From UBA3537 sp038138145 (GTDB lineage Bacteria; Bacteroidota; Bacteroidia; Flavobacteriales; Flavobacteriaceae), in NCBI GenBank assembly GCA_038138145.1, contig JAYQDD010000007.1:1-64000 (forward strand): a stretch of 64,000 nucleotides of DNA, read 5' to 3'. The notes beneath the pieces are model-generated. The model made no database searches and was not told where the DNA came from. It worked only from the letters and a program-made list of their open reading frames with translations. The position numbers and the translations under genes were made by a program. This document shows positions 32,743 through 42,210 of the stretch, piece after piece (positions within the stretch are counted from its first letter, which is position 1; each line of letters begins with the position of its first letter).

Positions 32743-33410
32743 GTTTTCTTCGAAGGAATCGCTATAAAATCCTTTAAATAAAAAGGTTCAAAATAGGCCA
32801 GATTTTCAAAATTTTCCGCTTGGAATTTAGAAAACGACAAGCCACACATTTGTTGTGCAGAAGGAAAATGAGCATCAAAATGTGCGTTGGGGTGGTTGAT
32901 GATTGATTGGGTTTTTTCAACGCTATTGCCCACAAAGTATACAGGCTGGTTTTGTAGAATATCATTGTACGATGAGGGATCCAAAACCTTGGCTGATGTC
33001 GGCTCAATGCACTGATAGTTCGTATCGAATACTGCAGAATAAACTTCCATTCGCCGTGCATCAAGCATCGCCACAATATACCCTTTTTGAAGCTCAACTT
33101 TGTGTGCAAGAATCTCTAAGGTTGGTACAGATATTAAAGGAATATCCAGCGCATAACACAACCCTTTTGCCGCCGAAACACCAATACGTAAACCCGTGTA
33201 AGATCCAGGGCCTTTACTCACCGCAACAGCATGAAGTTCATCACGACTGATTTGTGCAGAAGTCAAAACCTCATCAATATATACATGAAGCCTCTCGGCA
33301 TGTGAATAGCTTGAACTGTTGTCTTCTTTTAAAACAATGTGCTCACCATTAACTAACAGTGCAACAGAGCAATTGGTCGTAGACGTTTCAATATTTAAAA
33401 TATTGGCCAT
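32739..33410 (-). CDS. tsaB: tRNA threonylcarbamoyladenosine biosynthesis protein TsaB
   Basis: 223 residues. The N-terminus (ILNIETSTTNCSVALL) and the KGPGSYTGLRIGVSAAKGL segment are the actin-like fold signatures of TsaB. It assists TsaD in attaching threonylcarbamoyl to A37 of tRNAs that read ANN codons. The gene begins immediately after the TolC stop, so it is part of the efflux transcript, an unusual pairing. Confidence 0.95.
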   Translation of the reverse strand: MANILNIETSTTNCSVALLVNGEHIVLKEDNSSSYSHAERLHVYIDEVLTSAQISRDELHAVAVSKGPGSYTGLRIGVSAAKGLCYALDIPLISVPTLEILAHKVELQKGYIVAMLDARRMEVYSAVFDTNYQCIEPTSAKVLDPSSYNDILQNQPVYFVGNSVEKTQSIINHPNAHFDAHFPSAQQMCGLSFSKFQAENFENLAYFEPFYLKDFIAIPSKKT

Positions 33411-34724
33411 TTACAAATTTAATGGTTTCCCAAGATAAAAGTCAAGGACTTTAGTTTTAAATACAAAATCATATTTGGCTCGTACTAAGCTCGATTGTGC
33501 ATTCACAAGCTGAGTTCTGTTTTGCTCTAAATCTATAGCATTAAGTGCGCCAATGTTGTAGCGCTCTTGTGCATTATTGAACGAAAGTTGTCTTGCGGCA
33601 ACAGATTTTTGTGCAGAAGAAAAGGTTTTTAGCGCTGCTTTTGCATCTGTAAAAGCACGTTGAATATTACTTTCCAAATCGAGTTTGGCTTGTTCTAAAG
33701 CTAATTTTCTATTTTCTACTTGAATTGCAGATTTTGCAACATTCGTTTTGTTTTGAAATCTTGAGAAAATGGGAATATTAAGATTTAAACTAAAACTGTG
33801 TCCTTTATTGTCATTGATTTGTTGAAAAAATGAATTGTCTTGACTAAGGTTAGAAAAATTTGCGCCTGTATTAAGTCCATAACTAAAACTAAGTGAGGGG
33901 TAGAACCCGCTTTTTGAAATTTCTTTTCCTAATTCAGCCGATTCAATATTTTTTTCTGCCACTTTTATTTCACTTCTGTTTTGAAAAGCATAGTTCAATA
34001 TAGGTTGTACATCGTTATACATTAATAATTCGGAAGGGGTATCCAAATCGATAATTTCCACATCAAATCCGTCAAAAGGAACTTGAAGTGCTTGCGAAAG
34101 CGATAAAAGTGCTAACGTATAGCTGTTTTGGGCAACTGTTAAACTTTGTTCATCGTTGGCAAGCGTAGCTTCGGCATCAAAAACATTGGCTTCCGGCTGA
34201 GTGCCGGCATCTACTAACGATTGAACAATCCCCAACTGTTCAGTAGAAAAATTGTATTGTGCTTGTGCGATGATTAAGTTTTCTTTGTTGAGTAAAACAT
34301 TGAGGTATGCGTTTACAACGTTCAGAGCAACGTTATCTTTTATCCGATTAAATTCTTCCTCATTCGCTTCCTTGTTGATCAACGATTGTTTGTAAATATT
34401 AGTGTTGCGAAATCCATTAAAAATGGTTTGTGAAACATTTACACCTAGACTTGTTGAGTGAAATGTACGGTCTACAAAATTTCCATCAAAAACTTCAACA
34501 TTCCCAAGATTTAATCGTTGTGAACCGTTGGCACCTAGTGCAGGTAAAAAATTTCCTTTTGCAGCAATAATATCTTGATCATTGGTAAGGAGAGAATTTT
34601 CACTTTGTTGCACAGAAATGTTGTGCTCTAGAGCATGGGATACACATTCTTGAAGTGTCCATTTCTTTTGAGCAGATAAGCTAAACGTTACCGTAAAACA
34701 AAACAGTATTAGTAGGTTTTTCAT
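33411..34724 (-). CDS. TolC family outer-membrane efflux channel
   Basis: 437 residues from the ATG at 34724 (MKNLLILFCFTVTFSLSAQ), a good signal peptide; the open frame upstream overlaps the HlyD gene. Two repeated coiled-coil/strand halves are seen (GNFLPALGANGSQRLNLG; KSGFYPSLSFSYGLNTGANF; QERYNIGALNAIDLEQNR). It forms the outer-membrane duct for the MacAB-type pump encoded upstream. Confidence 0.93.
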   Translation of the reverse strand: MKNLLILFCFTVTFSLSAQKKWTLQECVSHALEHNISVQQSENSLLTNDQDIIAAKGNFLPALGANGSQRLNLGNVEVFDGNFVDRTFHSTSLGVNVSQTIFNGFRNTNIYKQSLINKEANEEEFNRIKDNVALNVVNAYLNVLLNKENLIIAQAQYNFSTEQLGIVQSLVDAGTQPEANVFDAEATLANDEQSLTVAQNSYTLALLSLSQALQVPFDGFDVEIIDLDTPSELLMYNDVQPILNYAFQNRSEIKVAEKNIESAELGKEISKSGFYPSLSFSYGLNTGANFSNLSQDNSFFQQINDNKGHSFSLNLNIPIFSRFQNKTNVAKSAIQVENRKLALEQAKLDLESNIQRAFTDAKAALKTFSSAQKSVAARQLSFNNAQERYNIGALNAIDLEQNRTQLVNAQSSLVRAKYDFVFKTKVLDFYLGKPLNL

Positions 34725-34743
34725 TATATTTTTTGGTGTTTGA

Positions 34744-35874
34744 TTACTCATCGTTTTCATCTTCTTCGTCTTCATTATTTTCTTCAGAAGCTTTGTTCCA
34801 AACCTTGATTTTGTCAGTTTCCTCTACACCATCTATAATTTCTACATTGATGCCATCAGAAATTCCTATTTCTACATTTTTGGTTTTAAAAGAGCCATCT
34901 TCGATGAGGATTTCTACAAAAGGGTTCTCGGTTATTCTATTGAATTGCAAAAGGGATTCTTTGATAACCAAAATACTATCCTTACTTTCTACTTCTATTT
35001 CAGCATTGGCACTGTATCCTGCACGAATTTTGTTGCTAGATTCCACTTCTACATCGGCTTTAATAACAAACTGTACAGCACCGCTTTCTTCAATCCCTTT
35101 AGGAGCAACAAAGGTAAGTTTGGCGGGGAATTCCTTTTCATTAATGGCACCTAATACGACTTTTATATCCTTGCCTTCATCTAATTTACCAACTTCAGAT
35201 TCGTCTACTTTGCCTTCAAAAATCATTTTGCTCATGTCGGCAATCGTGGCGATTGTTGTACCCGCGTTAAAGTTGTTGCTTTGAATAACTTGGTCACCTT
35301 CACGAACAGGAATTTCTAAAATTGTTCCGGGAATTTGAGCAACGATATTGGTGTTTGCAGAGCCCCCTCCAGAAATAGACCCCTGACGAATGATTTGATA
35401 ATCGTTTTGTGCTTGTGCATAATTTTCTTGGGCTTGATTAAGGCTCAACTCATTGTTTTCAAAGTCCTGCCTAGAAATCACCCCTTTTTCAAAAAGAACT
35501 TTGTTGCGCTCAAAAAGAGTTTTCGCATTGTCATAAGAAAACTTAGCAGTCTTGATACGGCTTTGTGCACTCACCAAGGCCTGCTCATTCGGAACAACAC
35601 GAATTTTGGCAATCAAATCGCCCTTTTGAACCAAATCGCCTTCTTCGACTAAAATTTGGTCGACAATTCCTGAAATTTGGGGTTTAAGCTCAATTTCTTC
35701 TTCAGGATTTAATTTTCCTGTAGCTACTATTTTGGTGTCCAAAGTAGTGTAGAATGGCAGCTCTGTTTTGTAGTCTACCACGTCTTTTGTATTGGAGTCC
35801 TTAAAGTATTTTAATACGATAACCAAAAGGAGGAGTAATACGATTCCTAAAATAATTTTTACTGTTTTATTCAT
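34744..35874 (-). CDS. Periplasmic adaptor protein of an ABC efflux pump (HlyD/MacA family)
   Basis: 376 residues. An N-terminal membrane anchor (VKIILGIVLLLLLVIVLKYF) is followed by a biotinyl-lipoyl domain (ISGIVDQILVEEGDLVQKGD), coiled-coil hairpin (about 95-175) and beta-barrel. The C-terminus is very acidic. It links the inner-membrane permeases to TolC. The gene lies 13 bases after the second permease and 20 before TolC. Confidence 0.93.
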   Translation of the reverse strand: MNKTVKIILGIVLLLLLVIVLKYFKDSNTKDVVDYKTELPFYTTLDTKIVATGKLNPEEEIELKPQISGIVDQILVEEGDLVQKGDLIAKIRVVPNEQALVSAQSRIKTAKFSYDNAKTLFERNKVLFEKGVISRQDFENNELSLNQAQENYAQAQNDYQIIRQGSISGGGSANTNIVAQIPGTILEIPVREGDQVIQSNNFNAGTTIATIADMSKMIFEGKVDESEVGKLDEGKDIKVVLGAINEKEFPAKLTFVAPKGIEESGAVQFVIKADVEVESSNKIRAGYSANAEIEVESKDSILVIKESLLQFNRITENPFVEILIEDGSFKTKNVEIGISDGINVEIIDGVEETDKIKVWNKASEENNEDEEDENDE

Positions 35875-35887
35875 TGTTTTAATTTAT

Positions 35888-37129
35888 TTATTCTTCTCTT
35901 AATGCTTCAATAGGTTTGACACTCGTAGCTTTGAATGCAGGTATCAAACCAATTAATGTTCCTAATATGACTAATATAACAAGGGCTATAAATACGACGA
36001 ATATGGATACAGAAGCATTGACCAATGTAGCATCGTCTCCTTGTCCCCATACTTTATCGATGATGATCAAAATCCAACCGCCAGTTATAATCCCTAAAAT
36101 CCCTGAAATCATAGTCAAAAAGACCGCTTCTACCACAATTTGACGCTTAATTTCAAAGGGGGTAGCACCCAGTGCGCGGCGAACGCCAATTTCTTTTGTG
36201 CGTTCTTTGACCGTAATAAGTAATATGTTTCCAATAGCAAATACACCAGCGATTAGCGTAGCGATGCCAACAAACCAAGTTAAAAATTGCATCCCCGTCA
36301 AAAATCCAGTAATCTTGGCAAATTCTTTACCCAAATTGAAACTTCCAAAAGCCCTTTTGTCCTGTGGATGTATCTTATTTAAATTACGCAGAAGTAGCTT
36401 TGTATCTGCCTCAATTTGTTTGATGCTGTATTCGGGTTTGCCCGTAATGACCATCCATCCAATACGATCGCCTTCATTGTAAATTTGCTGAAAAGTTGTG
36501 AACGGAATATGGATATCACTACTCGGCCCCATGTTTACATTTCCATTTTGAAAAACACCTATAACTGTAAAATTGATGCTGTTCATTTGAACATATGCGC
36601 CAATAGGATTTTCATCTTTTTCAAAAAGCTGTTTGTAAATGTCTTCTGAGATGACTGCTACTTTTTTGTTCTGATTGATGTCATTTTGATTAATAAAACG
36701 ACCCCGTATCATTTTCTTTTTTTGAATTTTATCCAACAACGGATAATCACCATTAACACCGTAAGTCCCCGAAAGAAAATTACGAACCACCAGAGCTTGA
36801 TTCATGTTTCTAGGAACTAAAAACTCTATCCCCTCTACATTGTCTTTAATTTTGTTGACATGCGATAATTTTAAACGCACTCTTTTACCTTCTTGAAATC
36901 CTTTAAAAGGCATGCTCGTGCTTTGTCCCCAAACAAATACACTATTGGTCGCAAAATCTCCAAAAAGACGATTGAAAGAATTCTCCATTCCCCGTGCAGC
37001 CCCCAACAACGCAATGAGCAACAAAATACCCCACCAAACACCCACCATCGTGATGCCGGTACGAAGCTTATTTTTGCTCATACTGTCGTAGACTTCTTGC
37101 CATGTATCTCTTTCAAATAAAAACTTCAT
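35888..37129 (-). CDS. ABC transporter permease, MacB family
   Basis: 413 residues. One N-terminal transmembrane helix (GITMVGVWWGILLLIALLGA), a large periplasmic MacB-type domain, then three C-terminal helices. The coupling motif IKQIEADT and ERTKEIGVRRALGATPFEIK (FtsX domain) are present. It is the second permease; it follows the first by five bases. Confidence 0.92.
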   Translation of the reverse strand: MKFLFERDTWQEVYDSMSKNKLRTGITMVGVWWGILLLIALLGAARGMENSFNRLFGDFATNSVFVWGQSTSMPFKGFQEGKRVRLKLSHVNKIKDNVEGIEFLVPRNMNQALVVRNFLSGTYGVNGDYPLLDKIQKKKMIRGRFINQNDINQNKKVAVISEDIYKQLFEKDENPIGAYVQMNSINFTVIGVFQNGNVNMGPSSDIHIPFTTFQQIYNEGDRIGWMVITGKPEYSIKQIEADTKLLLRNLNKIHPQDKRAFGSFNLGKEFAKITGFLTGMQFLTWFVGIATLIAGVFAIGNILLITVKERTKEIGVRRALGATPFEIKRQIVVEAVFLTMISGILGIITGGWILIIIDKVWGQGDDATLVNASVSIFVVFIALVILVILGTLIGLIPAFKATSVKPIEALREE

Positions 37130-37134
37130 AATAT

Positions 37135-38364
37135 TTAGTCGTCTCTGAGTGCTACAATAGGTTTTATTTTAGATGCTTTTTTAGCGGGGATATACCCAGC
37201 TAATGCTCCCGCAGAAATAAGGGTTATAGTGGCTGCTATAACCAATGATCTACTCACGCTTGGATCGGTAATAAAATATGTTTTTAAACTAGGACTCGCC
37301 CACTCTAAAATTCCGACACCTACCAAAAGCCCTACATAACCAACAATGGTTGTTACGACTACAGATTCTATTAAAATAATGGAAATGATTGCCCTTGGAG
37401 AAGCGCCTAATGCTTTTCTGATGCCGATTTCTTTGGTGCGTTCTTTCACAATAAAAATCATGATATTACTAATCCCAACAATACCAGCAATGAGGGTTCC
37501 CATCCCAATGATTAAAATCAATATTCCCAAGACAGAGGTCATTTGATTGATGCCTTTGTTTTGCATCGCCATATTGAACACACGAATAGCGCGTTGGTCA
37601 TTTTTGGCCACCGTAAAACGTTCTTTGAGCTTTTTTTCTAAATCTAACCCAAAATCGATGGCTTGGTCATAGTTCATTTTTGGGTCATAAGTCAAATTGA
37701 TTTGATCAACATAGTCATTGTTTCCATAGATTTGTTGGGCGGTTGAGAGCGGCATATAAATTATTCTTTCTTCGTTATCTCCTCCATCGTCTTTGTAGGC
37801 CCCAACAACTTGGTAAGCGATTCCACTTAAGTTCAAATACTTTCCTATAGGGTTTTCTTTCAAAAATAAATCTTGCCGCACCAAATCGCCAATGACAATT
37901 GATTTGGTGCGCATGTCCATGTCACGCTGATTGATGTAACGCCCTTGAGTTACTTTAGTTTTTTCGAGGTACTGATGATCTGGATGAACAGCACGGACAG
38001 TATAATTATCTTTTTCATTTTTATAACTTGCAGCGACATTGCGGTATATTCTTGCCGTTATAAATTCAATGCTGGGTTCAAAGTCTGTTTTAATATAATC
38101 AAAATCTTGATTTTTAAATTGAATGCGTCGTCCAGCTTGAAGGCCTTTATGCGCTTTTGTGGTTCTTCCCGAACGAATAAAAACAGCATTGGCAGCATCG
38201 TCTACAAAAGCTTCTGAAAAGGTATTGTTGAGTCCGTTGGCTAATCCAAAAAGTATGGTAAAAAGCAAAATAGCAAAGGCCACCGTAAACCCTGAAAGTA
38301 TGCTTCGGGTTCGGTTTTTGTTTATACTTTGAATTATTTCGCGCCAAAGGTCTATATCAAACAT
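37135..38364 (-). CDS. ABC transporter permease, MacB family
   Basis: 409 residues, paralogous to the neighbour at 35888. The N-terminal helix (ILSGFTVAFAILLFTILFGL), periplasmic domain and FtsX-type C-terminus (ERTKEIGIRKALGASPRAII) are present. Two similar permeases suggest a heterodimeric pump. The start overlaps the ATPase gene's end by eight bases. Confidence 0.92.
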   Translation of the reverse strand: MFDIDLWREIIQSINKNRTRSILSGFTVAFAILLFTILFGLANGLNNTFSEAFVDDAANAVFIRSGRTTKAHKGLQAGRRIQFKNQDFDYIKTDFEPSIEFITARIYRNVAASYKNEKDNYTVRAVHPDHQYLEKTKVTQGRYINQRDMDMRTKSIVIGDLVRQDLFLKENPIGKYLNLSGIAYQVVGAYKDDGGDNEERIIYMPLSTAQQIYGNNDYVDQINLTYDPKMNYDQAIDFGLDLEKKLKERFTVAKNDQRAIRVFNMAMQNKGINQMTSVLGILILIIGMGTLIAGIVGISNIMIFIVKERTKEIGIRKALGASPRAIISIILIESVVVTTIVGYVGLLVGVGILEWASPSLKTYFITDPSVSRSLVIAATITLISAGALAGYIPAKKASKIKPIVALRDD

Positions 38365-39058
38365 CGGCTGTTACTCTTACTTGTTTTACAAAATTATCTT
38401 CCATAATGATACCATCTTTTAAGCGTACAATGCGCTTACACATGGCGGCAATATCTTTTTCGTGTGTGACGATTAAGATTGTTTTTCCTTCATCATTAAG
38501 TTGTTGTAAAAACGCCATAATGTCGTAGGAAGTATTTGAGTCTAATGCACCTGTTGGTTCATCGGCCAAAAGGAGTTTGGGTTCAGAGGCCAATGCTCTT
38601 GCAATGGCCACCCGTTGTTTTTGACCACCAGAAAGCTCACTTGGTAAATGAGTTGCCCAATCTAAAAGACCTACTTTCTGTAAATGAAATTTGGCTTTTT
38701 CTTGTCGCTTTCTGCGGTTTAGCCCTTGATAATATAGAGGCAACGCAACATTTTCTAATGCGTTTTTGTAATTGATAAGGTTAAAAGATTGAAAGATGAA
38801 CCCCAAAAATTTATTTCTGTATACAGCGGCTTTTTTTTCAGTTAAGTTTTTGATGGGAACTTCATCCAAAATATAATTGCCTTCATCGGCTTCATCCAAC
38901 ATCCCAATGATGTTCAATAAGGTTGATTTTCCCGATCCTGAAGACCCCATGATGGCTACCATTTCGCCTTTTTCAACGGAAAGATCAATCCCTTTTAAGA
39001 CATGAAGACTGGAGTCGCCTATAGGATAAGATTTATGGAGCTTTTGAATTTTTAGCAT
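38357..39058 (-). CDS. ABC transporter ATP-binding protein (MacB/LolD-type)
   Basis: 233 residues from the ATG at 39058 (MLKIQKLHKSYPIGDSSLHV); the upstream frame is a low-complexity Lys-rich stretch and is not used. The Walker A (GSSGSGKST), Q-loop region (FIFQSFN), signature (LSGGQKQRVAIARAL) and Walker B (LLLADEPTGALD) motifs are intact. It powers export by the two permeases. It is the first gene of the operon ATPase-permease-permease-adaptor-TolC-tsaB. Confidence 0.95.
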   Translation of the reverse strand: MLKIQKLHKSYPIGDSSLHVLKGIDLSVEKGEMVAIMGSSGSGKSTLLNIIGMLDEADEGNYILDEVPIKNLTEKKAAVYRNKFLGFIFQSFNLINYKNALENVALPLYYQGLNRRKRQEKAKFHLQKVGLLDWATHLPSELSGGQKQRVAIARALASEPKLLLADEPTGALDSNTSYDIMAFLQQLNDEGKTILIVTHEKDIAAMCKRIVRLKDGIIMEDNFVKQVRVTADV

Positions 39059-39257
39059 TCTTTTTTTGTTCTTTTTTTGTTCTTTTTGTGACACATGTAA
39101 GACGAAGTATAACGAATATTGTTACAGTTTTGTTCAAAAAAATAAATTATAGATTATTGACGAGCTTATTTTTTATCTATATTTATTTCGTTTTTAAGTG
39201 TATGCGCCCTGACCCTAAAAATTGTAATTATGAATAAATTATTAATATCACCTACTT

Positions 39258-39485
39258 ATGACCTCACAACAAGCAAAACAACTATTGCTGAAAAAACTTG
39301 GTAAACGAATTAGAGATTTGAGGAAACGCCATAATTTTTCACAATACCAAATAGCCAAAAAATGTGCCATGAATTATGGTAGTTATTCAAAGATTGAAAA
39401 CGGGAAACGGAATGTAACTATTTTTACGCTACAAAGAATCACTAAAGTGCTTAAGATTTCTTTCCATGAGCTCTTTAATTTTTAG
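39258..39485 (+). CDS. Small XRE-family helix-turn-helix regulator
   Basis: 75 residues comprising a single HTH_3 domain (LGKRIRDLRKRHNFSQYQIA, MNYGSYSKIENGKRNVTIFT). It has no ligand-binding domain. It is a cytoplasmic DNA-binding protein; targets are unknown, but the divergent ABC efflux operon is the nearest candidate. Its last 11 bases overlap the end of the convergent small membrane protein gene. Confidence 0.9.
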   Translation: MTSQQAKQLLLKKLGKRIRDLRKRHNFSQYQIAKKCAMNYGSYSKIENGKRNVTIFTLQRITKVLKISFHELFNF

Positions 39486-39702
39486 TGGCTTTACTATTGT
39501 TTTTAACAAGCCGGTACAAAGCTATAGCTAATCCTCCTATTAAAATATAGGGAATAATCATCAGGTAAACAATCCCATCATTCACACCTTTGGCAGTGGT
39601 TTGCCCTGCTTCACTTTCTAAAACGGCTCTACACATTGCGCATTGCGCATTAGTGTATAAACTAAAACAGATAAAAAACAAAAATGCAAAAAACTGCTTC
39701 AA
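39475..39702 (-). CDS. Small secreted membrane protein of the cytochrome oxidase cluster
   Basis: 75 residues. A signal peptide (FFAFLFFICFSLYTNAQ) is followed by CAMCRAVLESEAGQTTAKGV and one transmembrane segment (IVYLMIIPYILIGGLAIALY). The CxxC pair after the signal peptide is striking. It lies at the end of the oxidase accessory run, where flavobacteria commonly have such a gene; its function is unknown. Confidence 0.75.
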   Translation of the reverse strand: MKQFFAFLFFICFSLYTNAQCAMCRAVLESEAGQTTAKGVNDGIVYLMIIPYILIGGLAIALYRLVKNNSKATKN

Positions 39703-39705
39703 AAC

Positions 39706-40239
39706 TTAGACATAATATGGTGAAATCATCAAGTAAACTACAACCCCAGTAATAGCCACATACAACCATACAGGATAGGCATATTTTACAATTTTTTTGT
39801 GCGCGATAAAATCCCCCAAGTAGGCACGAACATAGCTATGCAAAACCAATGGAATGACAACAACAGAGAGAACAATGTGTGAAATTAAAGTAAAATAATA
39901 AATGTATTTAATGACGCCCTCACCACCATAAGGTGTGGGGTCACTAGTCATATGATACGCAACGTACATTAAGAGAAAAAGCAGTGAGCATGCTACTGCA
40001 GTGGTCATTAAATTTTCATGAAGGGAAATTTTTTTGTTTTTAATCGCCCATAGTGCCCCTAAAAGCAAAAGCGCTGTAATGCCATTCATTGAAGCATAGA
40101 TTGGCGGTAAAAATGTGAGTGGTTCTACATTAGGAATTCGAACACCAAAAAGCAATGCCACCACTATTGGCACGGCAATAGACACAATGTTAATCCACAA
40201 TTTAAATTTCTTCTCAATGGGTTTTTTTGTTTTACTCAT
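39706..40239 (-). CDS. DUF420 family membrane protein
   Basis: 177 residues with five hydrophobic segments and conserved His at MYVAYHMTSDPTPYGG, ISHIVLSVVVIPLVLHSYVR. DUF420 proteins accompany cytochrome oxidase genes and may assist assembly. It overlaps the SCO gene by eight bases and precedes the 75-residue gene by three, so one transcript is likely. Confidence 0.88.
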   Translation of the reverse strand: MSKTKKPIEKKFKLWINIVSIAVPIVVALLFGVRIPNVEPLTFLPPIYASMNGITALLLLGALWAIKNKKISLHENLMTTAVACSLLFLLMYVAYHMTSDPTPYGGEGVIKYIYYFTLISHIVLSVVVIPLVLHSYVRAYLGDFIAHKKIVKYAYPVWLYVAITGVVVYLMISPYYV

Positions 40240-40978
40240 GGTCTAGTAATTTTAAAATATCTTCTTTTAGTGCTGAAATTTCTTCTAGTTCTCCTTCATC
40301 ATTTATTTGCTCTTTTTGACTAATAACCCCTTTGTAATATATTTTTGGGTTGCCAAAATCGTCTGTTCTTGAACGAATATAGCCCTCTTTATCTATAAGT
40401 GCAAAATTTCCTGAATGTTCAAACCCTCCTGCAGCACCTTCAACCTCTGCAGCATATAGATTGAAGCCAACATTTGCTAAATTATAAATATCTTCTTGTT
40501 GCCCTGTTAGAAAATGCCAATTTGGATTGGTTACTCCATATTGATTGGCATAGTCTTTCAAGATCTCAACGGTGTCATAATTTGGATTTATTGTAAAGGA
40601 TGCAATACCAAAATCGTCGCGTTTTGGAAAGGTGTTTTGAATATCAACAAGGTTTTTGCTCATTTTTGGACAAATGGTTGGGCAAGTTGTAAAGAAAAAT
40701 TCGACTAAATACACTTTACCCTCAAAATCCTTATTTGTGATAACTTCCCCATATTGATTCGTAAAACTAAAAGACATTACTTTTTTTCGTTCTCCGTTGA
40801 TGACTAAGTATGAAAGTTGCGTATCATCTTTTGTTTGCAGCTTGACATCATCGCTTCTACTCTCTATTCTTGTGATATCTTTGTTTTGTATTCTATCAAT
40901 TATTTTTGGAATAAAAATTATCCCAAATACAAGAACAATAAATGCGATGCCTACGTATGAATAATTAGTTGTTTTCAT
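40232..40978 (-). CDS. SCO family copper-delivery protein
   Basis: 248 residues. An N-terminal membrane anchor (YVGIAFIVLVFGIIFIPKII) is followed by a thioredoxin-fold domain with the SCO Cys pair (FFTTCPTICPKMSKNL) and the copper-binding His in GGFEHSGNFALID. SCO proteins deliver copper to the CuA site of cytochrome oxidase subunit II. It overlaps both neighbours (8 and 14 bases). Confidence 0.92.
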   Translation of the reverse strand: MKTTNYSYVGIAFIVLVFGIIFIPKIIDRIQNKDITRIESRSDDVKLQTKDDTQLSYLVINGERKKVMSFSFTNQYGEVITNKDFEGKVYLVEFFFTTCPTICPKMSKNLVDIQNTFPKRDDFGIASFTINPNYDTVEILKDYANQYGVTNPNWHFLTGQQEDIYNLANVGFNLYAAEVEGAAGGFEHSGNFALIDKEGYIRSRTDDFGNPKIYYKGVISQKEQINDEGELEEISALKEDILKLLDHE

Positions 40979-41684
40979 TGTTTAATAGATCTTCAGCCCT
41001 GCGGGTGGTTGAATCGAAATTTCCTTTTCGTTTTTGGCGATATTCTGTAAACAAAATACGCATGTCTTCACTCATTTTGTTTTTTAATTCGGCGACTTCC
41101 AAAACATTATATGAAGGCATACCATAAATTGGTGAATTTTCTTCTTTCTGGCCTTTTGTTCTATCATCCAAACGTCCTCGTTGGTGTTTTTCTTTATCAA
41201 TAATGAAAACATAATCTGAGGTAAAATCTGAGGACAAGGCCGTTGGGGATTTAAGAGATGAATACGCTTTGTTCAAAGCATTTTCTGAACCGTAAGCAAA
41301 GGTCCAATATTTCAAAGGTTCAAAGCTGTTGAGTTCTTTGCTTAATGCTCTGGCTTGTTCTTTAGCAGTTTCTGGCAAAAGAATAAGGGTTTGAAAGCGC
41401 TTAAACCCTCGAAATTTATCGTATACCAGTTCTTTTAAATTGAGTGCACGAGTGGCATCTTTCATGGGGTTTTCGCCAAAAAATCCAAGAACAGTAAGGT
41501 GGTTTTCAAGCTGTACGGAATCGCCTTCTTCCGTTTTAAAATCGTAAAGTTCTGGTACATCACTTTGGACAATATCGAGCGTGTTGTAATTGTGTTTTGA
41601 GGGGTATAAGAACAACAAAAACAGCACCGGCAAAAAAAACAGCACAGAGAGAACAAGAGGTTTTTTGACTTTAGTAGGAATCAT
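40965..41684 (-). CDS. Membrane-anchored protein of the oxidase cluster, thioredoxin-like fold without Cys pair
   Basis: 239 residues. An N-terminal membrane helix (PLVLSVLFFLPVLFLLFLYP) precedes a domain laid out like a thioredoxin-fold protein (DSVQLENHLTVLGFFGENPM at the position of the SCO active site), but no CxxxC is present. The C-terminus is charged. It probably lies in the periplasm next to SCO; a scaffolding or assembly role is inference. Confidence 0.7.
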   Translation of the reverse strand: MIPTKVKKPLVLSVLFFLPVLFLLFLYPSKHNYNTLDIVQSDVPELYDFKTEEGDSVQLENHLTVLGFFGENPMKDATRALNLKELVYDKFRGFKRFQTLILLPETAKEQARALSKELNSFEPLKYWTFAYGSENALNKAYSSLKSPTALSSDFTSDYVFIIDKEKHQRGRLDDRTKGQKEENSPIYGMPSYNVLEVAELKNKMSEDMRILFTEYRQKRKGNFDSTTRRAEDLLNNENN

Positions 41685-41696
41685 GGTACAAAAATA

Positions 41697-41726
41697 AAAA
41701 AGACGGTTTTAATTGACCGCCTTTTT
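41697..41726 (-). terminator. Terminator after the oxidase structural genes
   Basis: AAAAAG-CGGT stem pairs with ACCG-CTTTTT across a short loop with one mismatch, followed by a T run on the minus strand. It lies just past the subunit IV stop and before the 239-residue gene. Confidence 0.7.
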
Positions 41727-41747
41727 ATTATAATATATTCTTAATGT

Positions 41748-42191
41748 TTAAAAATCTCGTTTGACAAATCCGTTGGTATAAACAGATTCAATATAACCCC
41801 CCTCTTGCAACAAAATGAAAACCAAGTAACAAATAAGAAAAACGGCGGTCCAAACAACTAATCTACGAAGAGATTTTGTTTCGTCACGCATGTGCATAAA
41901 GTCCCAAGTAATGTAGTATGCCTTTACTATTGTGAGGACAATAAATATCAAGTTTAAGCTTTTGGTGTATATAAAGGCCGAAAAAATGATGTTTAAAAGC
42001 GTTGCACCAAAACCACCTTCAAAAGGGGTCATGGAAGGTGACATTAAGATTTCTGGTTTGTATATTCCTAATACAACCTCAATGGCTGTAACTATAGTTA
42101 GGAGCAAAAGTACACCCCAGATTTTTTGTGTATTGGATTTAAATTTAATTAACCCTCTAAAAATTTCTAATTTATGTGCGTGATCTGCCAT
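41748..42191 (-). CDS. Cytochrome c oxidase subunit IV family protein
   Basis: 147 residues with three transmembrane segments (LLLLTIVTAIEVVLGIY, NLIFIVLTIVKAYYITWDF, FLICYLVFILLQEGGYI). The AIEVVLGIYKPE and ITWDFMHMRDETKSLRRLV segments match the small subunit IV of heme-copper oxidases. It follows the subunit III genes, and the structural part ends at a terminator. Confidence 0.88.
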   Translation of the reverse strand: MADHAHKLEIFRGLIKFKSNTQKIWGVLLLLTIVTAIEVVLGIYKPEILMSPSMTPFEGGFGATLLNIIFSAFIYTKSLNLIFIVLTIVKAYYITWDFMHMRDETKSLRRLVVWTAVFLICYLVFILLQEGGYIESVYTNGFVKRDF

Positions 42192-42210
42192 TTTTTAAAA
42201 AATTATATTG

